Below are positions 48,369 to 57,306 of a DNA stretch of 64,000 nt, piece after piece. A program made the position numbers and the translations under genes. The notes below the pieces were generated by a model. The model saw nothing but the letters and a program-made list of their open reading frames with translations. It was not told where the DNA came from and ran no database searches. The stretch's first letter is position 1; each line of letters opens with the position of its first letter. Source of the DNA: Deltaproteobacteria bacterium (GTDB taxonomy: Bacteria; Myxococcota_A; Bradymonadia; REDH01); NCBI GenBank assembly GCA_007693585.1, contig REDH01000075.1, positions 29,100 to 93,099 on the forward strand, written 5' to 3'.

Positions 48369-49252
48369 CGTCCCCTGCTCCTCGCTGCGCGGCGACGGAA
48401 CCACCCCGCGATCTCCGGAACCCAGGGTTGGTCGGTGCGCACCCGGACGAGGTCCAGCTTCAGCCGCCGAAAGAGCGCATCAAGGTCCTCTCCACGCCGG
48501 CGCCTCTGCTCGGCGAGCGCTTCGCGGGTGCGGCGGTCCCCGAGGTCGACCAGGGTCGTCTCGCCGGTCTCGAGGTCTCGCATGGGCACCACCGCATCGA
48601 TCGCGGGGACCTCGAGTTCGAAGGGATCCTGCATCAGGATCGGGATGACGTCGTGCTTCATGCGGAGCAACCTCAGGGGCTGCTCGAAGCCGTCGTCGAG
48701 GAAGTCGGACAGCAGGAACACCACGGCGCGTCGGCGCTGGACGTGGCGGACGAACTCCAGGGCGGCGCTCAGTCGGGTCCCCCGCGAACGGCTGCGGTGG
48801 CTCAGGACATCGGAGATGACTCGCAGGACGTGCCGGCGCCCCTTCCGCGGGGGGATGTAGTGCTCGACGTCCTCGCTGAACATCAGCAGACCCACCCGAT
48901 CGTTGTTGCGGATCGCGCTGAACGCGAGGACCGCGGCGACCTCGGCGGCCACGGCGCGTTTGGACCGGCTGGCCGTGCCGAGATCGAAGCTGCCGGAGAC
49001 GTCCACGGCGACGATGACGGTCAGCTCGCGCTCCTCGACGAAACGCTTGATGTGGAGGTCGCCGGAGCGCGCCGTGACCTTCCAGTCCACGAGGCGCACG
49101 TCGTCCCCCGTCTGATAGGCCCGAACCTCGTCGAACTCGATGCCCTGTCCCTTGAAGACCGACTCGTACTGCCCTGCGAGCTGGTCCGTCACGAGACGCC
49201 GGACGACGATCTCGAGCAACCGGACCTGTCGTGCGATCTCGCGGGTCAGCAT
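48365..49252 (-). CDS. DUF58 domain protein
   Basis: 295 aa; GQYESVFKGQGIEFDEVRAYQTGDDVRLVDWKVTARSGDLHIKRFVEERELTVIVAVDVSGS is the DUF58 signature. Confidence 0.96.
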   Translation of the reverse strand: MLTREIARQVRLLEIVVRRLVTDQLAGQYESVFKGQGIEFDEVRAYQTGDDVRLVDWKVTARSGDLHIKRFVEERELTVIVAVDVSGSFDLGTASRSKRAVAAEVAAVLAFSAIRNNDRVGLLMFSEDVEHYIPPRKGRRHVLRVISDVLSHRSRSRGTRLSAALEFVRHVQRRRAVVFLLSDFLDDGFEQPLRLLRMKHDVIPILMQDPFELEVPAIDAVVPMRDLETGETTLVDLGDRRTREALAEQRRRRGEDLDALFRRLKLDLVRVRTDQPWVPEIAGWFRRRAARSRGR

Positions 49253-49304
49253 GCGTCGGCGGGTCGTGCGGTGGGGCTGGGGCTCGGGGAGGCGGGGGCG
49301 GGCT

Positions 49305-50291
49305 TCACGGCACGTCGACGCCGTCGAGAATCGCCTGGACGAGCTGGTCGCCGTCGATCTCGTCGGCTTCGGCCTCGAAGCTGGGGATCACCCTGTGACG
49401 GAGCACGTCGTGGGCAATGGCCTTCACGTCCTCGGGGACCACGTAGCCACGCCCGTCGACGAAGGCGTGGGCACGGGAGGCGCGGGCGAGGAAGATGGTC
49501 GCCCGGGGGCTGGCGCCGCAGGCGATCCACGGTGCGATGCGCTCGATACCGGCCTCGGCCGGCTGGCGGGAGGCCATGACGAGGTCGACGATGTACTCGC
49601 GGATCGCCTCGTCGAGATGGATCCTTTCCACGACGCTGCGGGCGGAGAGCAGGGTGTCTCCGTCGATGACCGGATCGAGTGGCGGAGAGGTCTCACCGCT
49701 CATCCGGTCCAGGATCAGCCGTTCCTCCGCCCTGGTCGGGTATCCGACCTTCACCATCAGCATGAACCGGTCCATCTGGGCCTCGGGGAGGGGGTAGGTT
49801 CCCTCCTGGTCGATGGGGTTCTGGGTGGCGAGGACGAGGAACGGCTTCGGCAGGGGGAAGGTCTGGTCGCCGATGGTGACCTGCTTCTCCTGCATCGCTT
49901 CGAGCAGCGCGCTCTGCACCTTGGCCGGTGCCCGGTTGATCTCGTCGGCGAGCACGAGGTTGGCAAAGATCGGGCCCTTTCGCGGCTCGAATCCCTGCGT
50001 CTTCGGGTTGTAGATCGGTGTCCCGACGATGTCGGCCGGGAGCAGGTCCGGGGTGAACTGGATGCGGGAGAACTCCGCCCGCGTGAGCTCGGCGAGGGTC
50101 GACACGGTCAGCGTCTTGGCGAGGCCCGGAAGGCCCTCCAGCAGCACATGGCCTCCGGTGAGCAGCCCGATGAGCAGCCGCTGCACCATCTGCTCCTGGC
50201 CCACGATGCGGCGGGCCGCCTCCTTCATGAGGCCATCGACAAAGGCACCGGTTTCCTCGACGGCGCGGGTGATCTCGTTCACGTCCTGCAT
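49305..50291 (-). CDS. MoxR-family AAA ATPase
   Basis: 328 aa; GHVLLEGLPGLAKT Walker A; LVLADEINRAPAKVQSALLEAMQEKQVTI; VLATQNPIDQEGTYPLPEAQMDRF. Confidence 0.97.
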   Translation of the reverse strand: MQDVNEITRAVEETGAFVDGLMKEAARRIVGQEQMVQRLLIGLLTGGHVLLEGLPGLAKTLTVSTLAELTRAEFSRIQFTPDLLPADIVGTPIYNPKTQGFEPRKGPIFANLVLADEINRAPAKVQSALLEAMQEKQVTIGDQTFPLPKPFLVLATQNPIDQEGTYPLPEAQMDRFMLMVKVGYPTRAEERLILDRMSGETSPPLDPVIDGDTLLSARSVVERIHLDEAIREYIVDLVMASRQPAEAGIERIAPWIACGASPRATIFLARASRAHAFVDGRGYVVPEDVKAIAHDVLRHRVIPSFEAEADEIDGDQLVQAILDGVDVP

Positions 50292-50405
50292 GGTGGCCGG
50301 AAATGGGGGTGCGGAAGCGCACGGGCTTCACCGGGCTCGGCGAAGCATGTGCGGCAGTCGGGAAAACCAACGTGCCGGAGCGGGGATTGATTCCGCCTCG
50401 GCTCC

Positions 50406-52298
50406 CTACTCCACGAAGAGCGTCCGCTGACAGCGGGTCTCGGCTTCGCGTTCGACGACGGTGAGGAACACGGTCCAGGTGCCGGCGCTGTCGAACGCGA
50501 GGCTCACGGTCTGGCCCCGCTCTGCGCTGAGGGTGGCCCGGGAGCCGTCCGGTCGGGTGGCGAACCACGCGCTCTGGGAGAGGTTGAGGTCCGGGGGGTC
50601 GTTGTTGGACGACGAGCCGCCGGCGTCGAGGGTCACCGTGCCGCCCACGGCGTAGGGTTCACTGCCCGATGCATTGATGACGCAGGTCGGCGGCAGGGTG
50701 ACGCCGGCCTGGGTGGAGATGCCGACCAGATTGACGGTGGCGGTGGGCCGGGCCTCGTCGGTCGTGGTCAGCGTGAGCGTCGCCTGGTGGTTCTCCAGGG
50801 TCGGAGCCGACTCCCGCTCGTACACGACCGTGATGATCTCGGACGACCTCGGCCCCACCGTGAGCGGGGCTTCCGGGGAAACCGAGAACAGGGCAGCGTG
50901 GGTGCCGGTGATCTCCATCCCCGTGACCTCGAGGTTTCCACGTCCGTTGTTGAAAACGAGGAACTCGCGGGGCGACGGCGTGTTGTTCTCGATCTGACCC
51001 CAGCGGAGGTCGGTGTCGGAGAGGTCGAAGAGGGGCACGGCCTCTCCGGCGGAGAAGGGGATCTCCACCCGCGTGCGGACCGGGTCGTTGGTCGTCATGC
51101 GCATCAGCCCGTTCACGGCCGGGGAGCCGCCGGCGCCAGGCTGGAACACCAGCCGGTACCCACGCGTCTGGCCGGGGTTCAGCGTCTGCTGGGCGGATCC
51201 CACGGAGAGCCCGTCCGCGTCCTCGATGCGCAGGGACTGTCGCGCGTCCTCGGGGATCAGGTTGAAGAAGCTGTAGGAGAACGTGAGGGTCGCGCTGCCG
51301 GTGTTGCGCACGTTGAAGGGGACCGAAGACCTGCCGTCCTCCAGTGGCGGGAAGTCGAGCTGACGCAGCGGTGTCTCCGCCTCGTCGGTCACCTCGACCG
51401 CGGGCGCCGCGTCCCCGGTGCTCGACACGCCGACGTTGATGGTCGGGTTGATCGCATCGTCGGACCGGATCACGATGCTGTTGCTGATGGAGAGCTCGCC
51501 CGCCCGCGGTGTCCAGGTCACGCGGTAGGTGAAGCGGGCGCCGGCGGTCATCGTGATGGGGAGCGAGATGTTGCTGGTTTCGCGGATGGTCACGTTCTCG
51601 TCCGGCGCGCCGAGGCGCACCTCCTCGAGGAACACCGGGCCGGTGCCGATGTTCTGGATCACGAACTCGGTGGTCTGGGGCACGTTGGCCACGCCATCGG
51701 AGAACACGAGCTGCGTCGGATCGACGGCGAGCTGGCCACCGTCGCCGGCCACCCGGATCGGCACACGGATGATCCCGTCGCCGGATACGCCGCTGTTGCG
51801 GGTCTCGATCCGGAGCGTTCCGCAGTCCGCCTGCCCGTTCGGGCACTCCGGGTTGAGGCTGCCGCCGCGCTGGAGGGTGACGCGCAGGTCGATCTGCAGC
51901 GTGGCCCCGGGCTCGATCACGAACGCGATCCCGTTGGGATCGAACGAGGTGATGTTGTTGTTGTCGTTCAGAACCGGATCCCACGCCTCGCCATCGGGCT
52001 GAAGGGTGGAGTTCAGGACCCGTCGGCGGAATTCGTCATCGAACCCGACGAACGGGCTGCTCTCCGCGACGGACAGTCCGGTGATGCGCGCCGGCGCGCC
52101 GCCGTTGTTGGTCAGCCGCACGAAGGCGGTGCGGCTGAGCTGCGAGGGGTTCGGGGCGGGGAGCGCCACCTCGCAGTTGCCCACGCACTCGAGCTGGGCG
52201 GTGTCCACGTCGCCGAGGTCGCTGCCGCAGGCGGCGACGGTGGAGAGCGCCAGAGCGGCGCAGGCGGCCAGGGCTGCAGAGAGGAATCGCTGGTTCAT
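50406..52298 (-). CDS. Choice-of-anchor D repeat lipoprotein with C-terminal PKD-like domain
   Basis: 630 aa from ATG 52298; lipobox LALSTVAACGSD; repeated FxDGxxNVPQTTEFVIQNIGTGPVFLEEV-type modules; C-terminal PKD-like ASGSEPYAVGGTVTLDAGGSSS. Confidence 0.8.
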   Translation of the reverse strand: MNQRFLSAALAACAALALSTVAACGSDLGDVDTAQLECVGNCEVALPAPNPSQLSRTAFVRLTNNGGAPARITGLSVAESSPFVGFDDEFRRRVLNSTLQPDGEAWDPVLNDNNNITSFDPNGIAFVIEPGATLQIDLRVTLQRGGSLNPECPNGQADCGTLRIETRNSGVSGDGIIRVPIRVAGDGGQLAVDPTQLVFSDGVANVPQTTEFVIQNIGTGPVFLEEVRLGAPDENVTIRETSNISLPITMTAGARFTYRVTWTPRAGELSISNSIVIRSDDAINPTINVGVSSTGDAAPAVEVTDEAETPLRQLDFPPLEDGRSSVPFNVRNTGSATLTFSYSFFNLIPEDARQSLRIEDADGLSVGSAQQTLNPGQTRGYRLVFQPGAGGSPAVNGLMRMTTNDPVRTRVEIPFSAGEAVPLFDLSDTDLRWGQIENNTPSPREFLVFNNGRGNLEVTGMEITGTHAALFSVSPEAPLTVGPRSSEIITVVYERESAPTLENHQATLTLTTTDEARPTATVNLVGISTQAGVTLPPTCVINASGSEPYAVGGTVTLDAGGSSSNNDPPDLNLSQSAWFATRPDGSRATLSAERGQTVSLAFDSAGTWTVFLTVVEREAETRCQRTLFVE

Positions 52299-52479
52299 CG
52301 GACCCATGGGGAACGCGTGGGAAGTCTGGGGATGCGCGGAGGAACCCCGCAGCATCGGGGAGGTTCTAGCGGAGGCGCCACGGGCCCGCAAGGCAGCCGG
52401 CCAGGTTCCCGGGGCAACGCTCGCTCGGCGCGTTCGGCCCCGAGCGGGGTCGCGCATGGCCGTTCTCGGGACGCGCCCC

Positions 52480-55400
52480 TCAGAAGCAGCGCGCCTCGTA
52501 TTCGACTTCGAACTCGGTGTTCTCGGCCGGGATGGAGCCCTCCTCCCACACGATCGAGTTGGTGTCCGGGAAGTACCGATAGTCACGCCCGGGCTGCATC
52601 ACCGTACCTCCGACCCGCACCTCGATGGTCGCCGGATCGGCGATGCGGGTGAGGTAGAACTCGATCTGCGCCTGGAACGCGATGTCCGCGATGGCCTCGA
52701 GGGTTCCGGTGAAGTCCTCGCAGATGCTGCCCCAGACGCCTCCGGTGCGGGTGGTGATGTCCACGTAGCGCGGGGCGCGGTCCGCGCCGCCACTGCCTGC
52801 TCCGTCGTCGCAGTCGCGGTCGCGCGGTCCGGAGATCGAGTGGGCCGCGAAGAGGTTGGTGTTGCGCATCCCCTTGATGGACTGGAAGAAGTCCACGAAG
52901 AAGTCGAGGTCCCCGCGGCTCTGCTCCTCCTCGTCGGAGAAGAAGATGATCTGGAGCGAAGCGTTGTCGCGGACGAAGCCCCGGTTGAACCCGCCGCAGC
53001 CGCCGTCCACGCAGAGATAGGGCTCCTCGCAGGCGGAGCAGTCCTCGTCGAGGTCGGTGATCAGCGGATCGCTCAGGGCGAGCCGAGCGCTCTCGAAGCC
53101 GCGCTCGATGGCGGACTCGGGGCTGTTGCTGACCCCGACGAGCACGGTGTTCTGGATCTGGGTGCGATAGTTCGGGGTCTGCGGCGTGATGATCCGCGGA
53201 TCGCCCAGGAGCTCTCCCGGCTCGCGGCGCCCGGAGAAGTTGTCGTGCGGGATGGTGCCCTCGGTCTGCGTGGTCACGACCCCGACCTGGAAATTGGAGC
53301 TGAACACCTCGGCGCGGCTCACGAAGCTCTGGATCCGCTGGCGGAAGCTGTTCTGCAGGTTGCCCATGGAGCCCGAGTTGTCGACGACCATCAGGATGTC
53401 GACGTCCTGCCCGGAGTTCTGCGTGAAGCGATCCACCTGGCGGCTTCGCGTGGTGCCCGTTCCGCGGAGCGGCACGATGTGGCGGCCCCCGGTCATCTGG
53501 CCGGTGAAGGCGATGCGACAGCTCGTGGTGACACCGTCGTCATCGGGCTGTCGGGGGGTGTAGCGCACCTGGATCTCCATCTGCTGCTGCGGATCGAGCT
53601 GGCGCGGCAGCAGAGGGACGCCGGCGAGCTGGAAGCGGCCGTCGCAGCCCTCGAGCGAGATGCTCTCCACCACCACCGGAGCATTGCCGATCGAGTACGC
53701 CGTGATGGTCTCGGTCTGGCTGTTGCATCCGAGGGTGACGTCGCCGGCGTCGAAGCGGCCGGGGATGGTGGCGAGCTCGGCGACCCCGCTGCTGCCCTGC
53801 AGCCGCACGTTGCAGATCGACTGCTCCTGGCCGGGCAGGGGAATGGCGAAGCCGCCGGGCTGCACGCCGCACTGCACACGCTCGTTGCCCCGGTTCGGGT
53901 CCTGCACGTTGAAGCCGATGAGGGTCTCGTCCCGGGCGTCGTCGCCGAAGGCCGAGGCCACGCGTGGCTCGTAGCGGAAGTCGATCTCGACCTCCTCGCC
54001 GGGGGCGAGGCCCACCTGCGGGAGACCGGGCCGGGTGCCGAGGAAGCGGTAGAACTCGCCGAATCCGGGGAGGATGTCGAAGAAGTTCGACTGGATGGCG
54101 CCGCTCATCATGTTGCACGGCCCCGAACCGGTGACGCGGGCCCGCACGCTGGCGTCGTTGACCGTTCCCCGGATGACCTGACCGAAGTTGTGGGTGGCGG
54201 TCGGGAGAAAGGTGATCTCGCAGACGGGTTCGGTGCCGGCGACGGCGGTCAGCGGCACGCTCTCGCCGCCGAGCACCCGCGGGTCATTGACGCCCGAAAT
54301 CCAGATCAGGTCATTGTACCCGGCGTTGAATGCGGCATCCGAAGGAGTGGTGAACGAGACCGTGAACAACTCCTCCTCCCCGGGGGCGATCCGGACCGGT
54401 CCGAAGCCGCCGCCCCCGCCGGGACAGTCCTGTAGCGGACCGGCGGTGAGCGTGGGGTGGGTGAGGCTGAACTGCGCGACCCTGGGCGAGCAGATCTCGT
54501 TGATCACCAACTCCGCGGAGCCGACGTTCTGGAAGCGGAGGGAGCGTCGCGCGGTGATGCCCCGGGCGATGATGCCGAAGTCGATGTCGGGCGGATCGAT
54601 GACGAGCACCGGGGAGGCGGGGCTGCCGCCCACGAAGACGGTGCCCTCGGGCTGCCGGAAGGGATCGTTGCTGATCAGGACCACCTCGGCCTGCAGTCCG
54701 TGGCGGGAGTCCGGATCGGCGACGCGGGGGGCGTACTCGAGCACGATCTCCACGGCATCGCCGGGGTCGAGGGACCGGCTGGAGGCGGCGCGATCGTACT
54801 CCTCGCCGCCGATGGAGACGATGCGCGCGTCCGCGGGGGTCGCGGGAGCACCCGGGATCGGGCTGAGGTTGCGCAGCCAGATGTCCTCGATCCCGAGCTC
54901 GGCTGCGCCGACGTTGGTGATGGTCAGGGTCTCCTGCTGCGGTGCATCGTAGGGGACCGCGCCGAACTGGACCGGGTCGGGCTCGGCGAGGATCTCGCCG
55001 GCGAGGCTGTCGATCTCGATGGGCACCACGAACCGGTTGCTGACGCAGTTCTGGGCGGTGCAGCGCAGGATGAGCTCGCCCTGCACGCTCACGACGTCGG
55101 CGGGGGTGTACCCGAGGGTAATGGAGAAGGTGGACCCGTCGCGCCCGCCCGGCGCGAGCTCGAGCGGCTCGGCGAGGCTCAGTTCCGGGGCCTCGAGGAT
55201 CTCGAATCCGGCGGTGGGCACGAAGGTCTCGATTTCGGTGACCTCGAACGCGCGGTTGCCGATGTTCTCGACGGTCACACCGATCTCGGTGCGCTCGCCG
55301 AAACTGCTGCTGACGATGCGGATGGGGTTCGGCTGCACCTGGATCCGCGAGGAGTCCCCGCCGGTGGTCAGACGCAGCAGGTTCCCGCGGCCGTCGGGAA

Positions 55401-55776
55401 CGTTGCCCTCGAAGCGGAGGGTGGCCTCGCCGGCCTCGCCGGTGACCGGGGCGTAGACCACCCCGAACTGCCGCTCCTCGCCGGCTTCCAGCTCGAATGG
55501 ATCGAGGCGGTTGATGCGGAATTCTTCCGCCATGCCCGCCCAGGTGAAGCGCTCGATCCGGAGGGTACCGGTGCCGGCGTTGCGCACGGTGAGGGTCTGG
55601 ACAATCTCCTCGCCGGGAGGGACCGAGGCGAACTGCATCGGGTTCGGCGTGAGCACGAGGTCGGGCGCGCGGCCCTCGCTGAGGCTCTCGCCGCAGCTCC
55701 ACAGGGCGAGGGCGCACAGCAGCACGGGCAGGGCCGCGCGACGCAGATGCGCGTGGAGGTCAGGTCGTGGGTTCAT
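52480..55776 (-). CDS. Choice-of-anchor D repeat lipoprotein with C-terminal VWA domain
   Basis: 1098 aa; lipobox LCALALWSCGES; repeats VQFGAVPYDAPQQETLTITNVGAAELGIEDI; VWA QDVDILMVVDNSGSMGNLQNSF. Confidence 0.87.
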   Translation of the reverse strand: MNPRPDLHAHLRRAALPVLLCALALWSCGESLSEGRAPDLVLTPNPMQFASVPPGEEIVQTLTVRNAGTGTLRIERFTWAGMAEEFRINRLDPFELEAGEERQFGVVYAPVTGEAGEATLRFEGNVPDGRGNLLRLTTGGDSSRIQVQPNPIRIVSSSFGERTEIGVTVENIGNRAFEVTEIETFVPTAGFEILEAPELSLAEPLELAPGGRDGSTFSITLGYTPADVVSVQGELILRCTAQNCVSNRFVVPIEIDSLAGEILAEPDPVQFGAVPYDAPQQETLTITNVGAAELGIEDIWLRNLSPIPGAPATPADARIVSIGGEEYDRAASSRSLDPGDAVEIVLEYAPRVADPDSRHGLQAEVVLISNDPFRQPEGTVFVGGSPASPVLVIDPPDIDFGIIARGITARRSLRFQNVGSAELVINEICSPRVAQFSLTHPTLTAGPLQDCPGGGGGFGPVRIAPGEEELFTVSFTTPSDAAFNAGYNDLIWISGVNDPRVLGGESVPLTAVAGTEPVCEITFLPTATHNFGQVIRGTVNDASVRARVTGSGPCNMMSGAIQSNFFDILPGFGEFYRFLGTRPGLPQVGLAPGEEVEIDFRYEPRVASAFGDDARDETLIGFNVQDPNRGNERVQCGVQPGGFAIPLPGQEQSICNVRLQGSSGVAELATIPGRFDAGDVTLGCNSQTETITAYSIGNAPVVVESISLEGCDGRFQLAGVPLLPRQLDPQQQMEIQVRYTPRQPDDDGVTTSCRIAFTGQMTGGRHIVPLRGTGTTRSRQVDRFTQNSGQDVDILMVVDNSGSMGNLQNSFRQRIQSFVSRAEVFSSNFQVGVVTTQTEGTIPHDNFSGRREPGELLGDPRIITPQTPNYRTQIQNTVLVGVSNSPESAIERGFESARLALSDPLITDLDEDCSACEEPYLCVDGGCGGFNRGFVRDNASLQIIFFSDEEEQSRGDLDFFVDFFQSIKGMRNTNLFAAHSISGPRDRDCDDGAGSGGADRAPRYVDITTRTGGVWGSICEDFTGTLEAIADIAFQAQIEFYLTRIADPATIEVRVGGTVMQPGRDYRYFPDTNSIVWEEGSIPAENTEFEVEYEARCF

Positions 55777-55901
55777 CGCAGGTGCTCCCGGTTGCCGAGC
55801 GTGGCGTCGGCGTGCTTTACGGTGGAAGGGCCGAACGTGGGTGGTTCCACGACCGCTCCTCGGGGGTCGAGGCGAGCGGGGCCGGAGTTCGACGCGCCGT
55901 G

Positions 55902-55930
55902 AGTATAATCTTGAGCGAAATTGTCGTCAA
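55902..55930 (-). promoter_or_regulatory. Strong sigma70-type promoter for the 52480-55776 lipoprotein gene
   Basis: Minus strand: TTGACG (55930-55925), 17 nt spacer, TATACT (55907-55902); about 126 nt upstream of the ATG. Confidence 0.75.
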
Positions 55931-55952
55931 TCATGCCGCTCGGGCGCGGAAG

Positions 55953-57269
55953 ATGCGCCGGTGGGGATGCGTGATCGTCGCGCTGCTGCTCGGAATCATC
56001 GTCTCCGGCGCAGCGGGCTGCGGCGCGTGTCCGGAGGTCGAGCGACAGTGGAATGACGCGCGACGTCAGCAGCTCGCCGCCGCGTCCGCCGGCCGAGCTC
56101 TGGACAGCCGGGGGGCGTCGCACATCGAGCTGTCGCTGCGGGGGGCGCTGGCCGGCGAGCATCTCCGCGAACGCCTCGCACCTCATCTCGAAGGGGAGCG
56201 ACGGCGGCGGGTCGTGCTCGACGCGGAGCTCGATGCCACGCGCGCCATGCTGACGCTGGAGGTCGATCCGGTGGTGGCAGACGTTCGTCTGGCCGATGGG
56301 GAGTCGGGTCCGGTGGTGGAGGTGGTCCTGGAGGTGGCCACGCGATCGCTGGCGCGTGCGGGTGGTCGGGAGCGTGCGAGCACGGGCAGTACCCTGGTGA
56401 CGCTCGAGCTGCCCCTGCGATGGCAGGAGGAGGACGGGGCGATTCGGGTCGATGCCCGGCTTGATCAGGCCGTGTTTCCTCCTCCTGCCCTGCTGTCGGG
56501 GGATCTGCCGCGAACAGTGGCGCGGGCGGCCGGCGACCTGCTCGGCACGATGCTGCAGCAGCGCATCCTCGAGGATCCTGTCCCCGTTCCGGTCCTTGAG
56601 CTGCGGTCGAGCACCCTCGATCCGGACCTCGTGGTGCACGTCGACGAGCTTCTGCTGGCCGGAGATGCGGCGCGTCCGGACCTCGTGCTCGTCCTGCGCA
56701 CGAACCTCTATCCGCGGCAGGTCGCGTCCGGTCGCAGGGATCGGGAGGCGATGGCGCGCGGGGTGGACGTCCGGGTCGACTTCCATCCGGGCCTGCTCGA
56801 GGCCGGAGTGCGAGATGCCCTCTTCCCCGGCGGCGTGGCGGTGGGGGTGAATGCGTTGGGGGAGCCGATTCCGGGAGCGCGCCGCCGGCTGGTGATGCGG
56901 GAGCTCTCGCTCGAGGCCGATGGAGCGCGGCTTGCGCTGTCGGTGTTCCGTCCGGTGGGCCGATGCTCGGCGTGCACGGTCGAGGTCGCCGCGCCGGTCG
57001 CGGGGCTGGATACTCCTGATGCCGGAGTCGTGGAGGTGGAGATCATCGGGCGATCGGCGCCCGTGGACGTCGAGAATCTGGCGGGTGGGGCCATCGTCCA
57101 CGATGCGATGGGGCACCTGGAGCGCTGGCTGGACGGGGGCTGGATTCGTCTGCCTTCGGCGACGTCGTTCGTGGCGCCCGTGCGTCCCGAAGCCCGCCAG
57201 GTGCGCAGGGCCAGGGTGGACGCGACCCATTCCTGGCCGAGGGTGGACTTCGTGTTCGAGTCGCCGTGA
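55953..57269 (+). CDS. Hypothetical lipoprotein
   Basis: 438 aa from ATG 55953; N-terminal MRRWGCVIVALLLGIIVSGAAGCGACPE with lipobox-like SGAAGC. The longer supplied ORF runs through the promoter region and is over-extended. Confidence 0.72.
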   Translation: MRRWGCVIVALLLGIIVSGAAGCGACPEVERQWNDARRQQLAAASAGRALDSRGASHIELSLRGALAGEHLRERLAPHLEGERRRRVVLDAELDATRAMLTLEVDPVVADVRLADGESGPVVEVVLEVATRSLARAGGRERASTGSTLVTLELPLRWQEEDGAIRVDARLDQAVFPPPALLSGDLPRTVARAAGDLLGTMLQQRILEDPVPVPVLELRSSTLDPDLVVHVDELLLAGDAARPDLVLVLRTNLYPRQVASGRRDREAMARGVDVRVDFHPGLLEAGVRDALFPGGVAVGVNALGEPIPGARRRLVMRELSLEADGARLALSVFRPVGRCSACTVEVAAPVAGLDTPDAGVVEVEIIGRSAPVDVENLAGGAIVHDAMGHLERWLDGGWIRLPSATSFVAPVRPEARQVRRARVDATHSWPRVDFVFESP

Positions 57270-57306
57270 AGGGCCGCGCACCGGTCGCCACCGGGGGGGA
57301 CGGGAA

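Noticed and set aside
52006-54435. 809 aa plus-strand ORF antisense to the VWA lipoprotein
   Set aside because: Antisense artefact; the minus strand has a lipobox, repeats and VWA motif.
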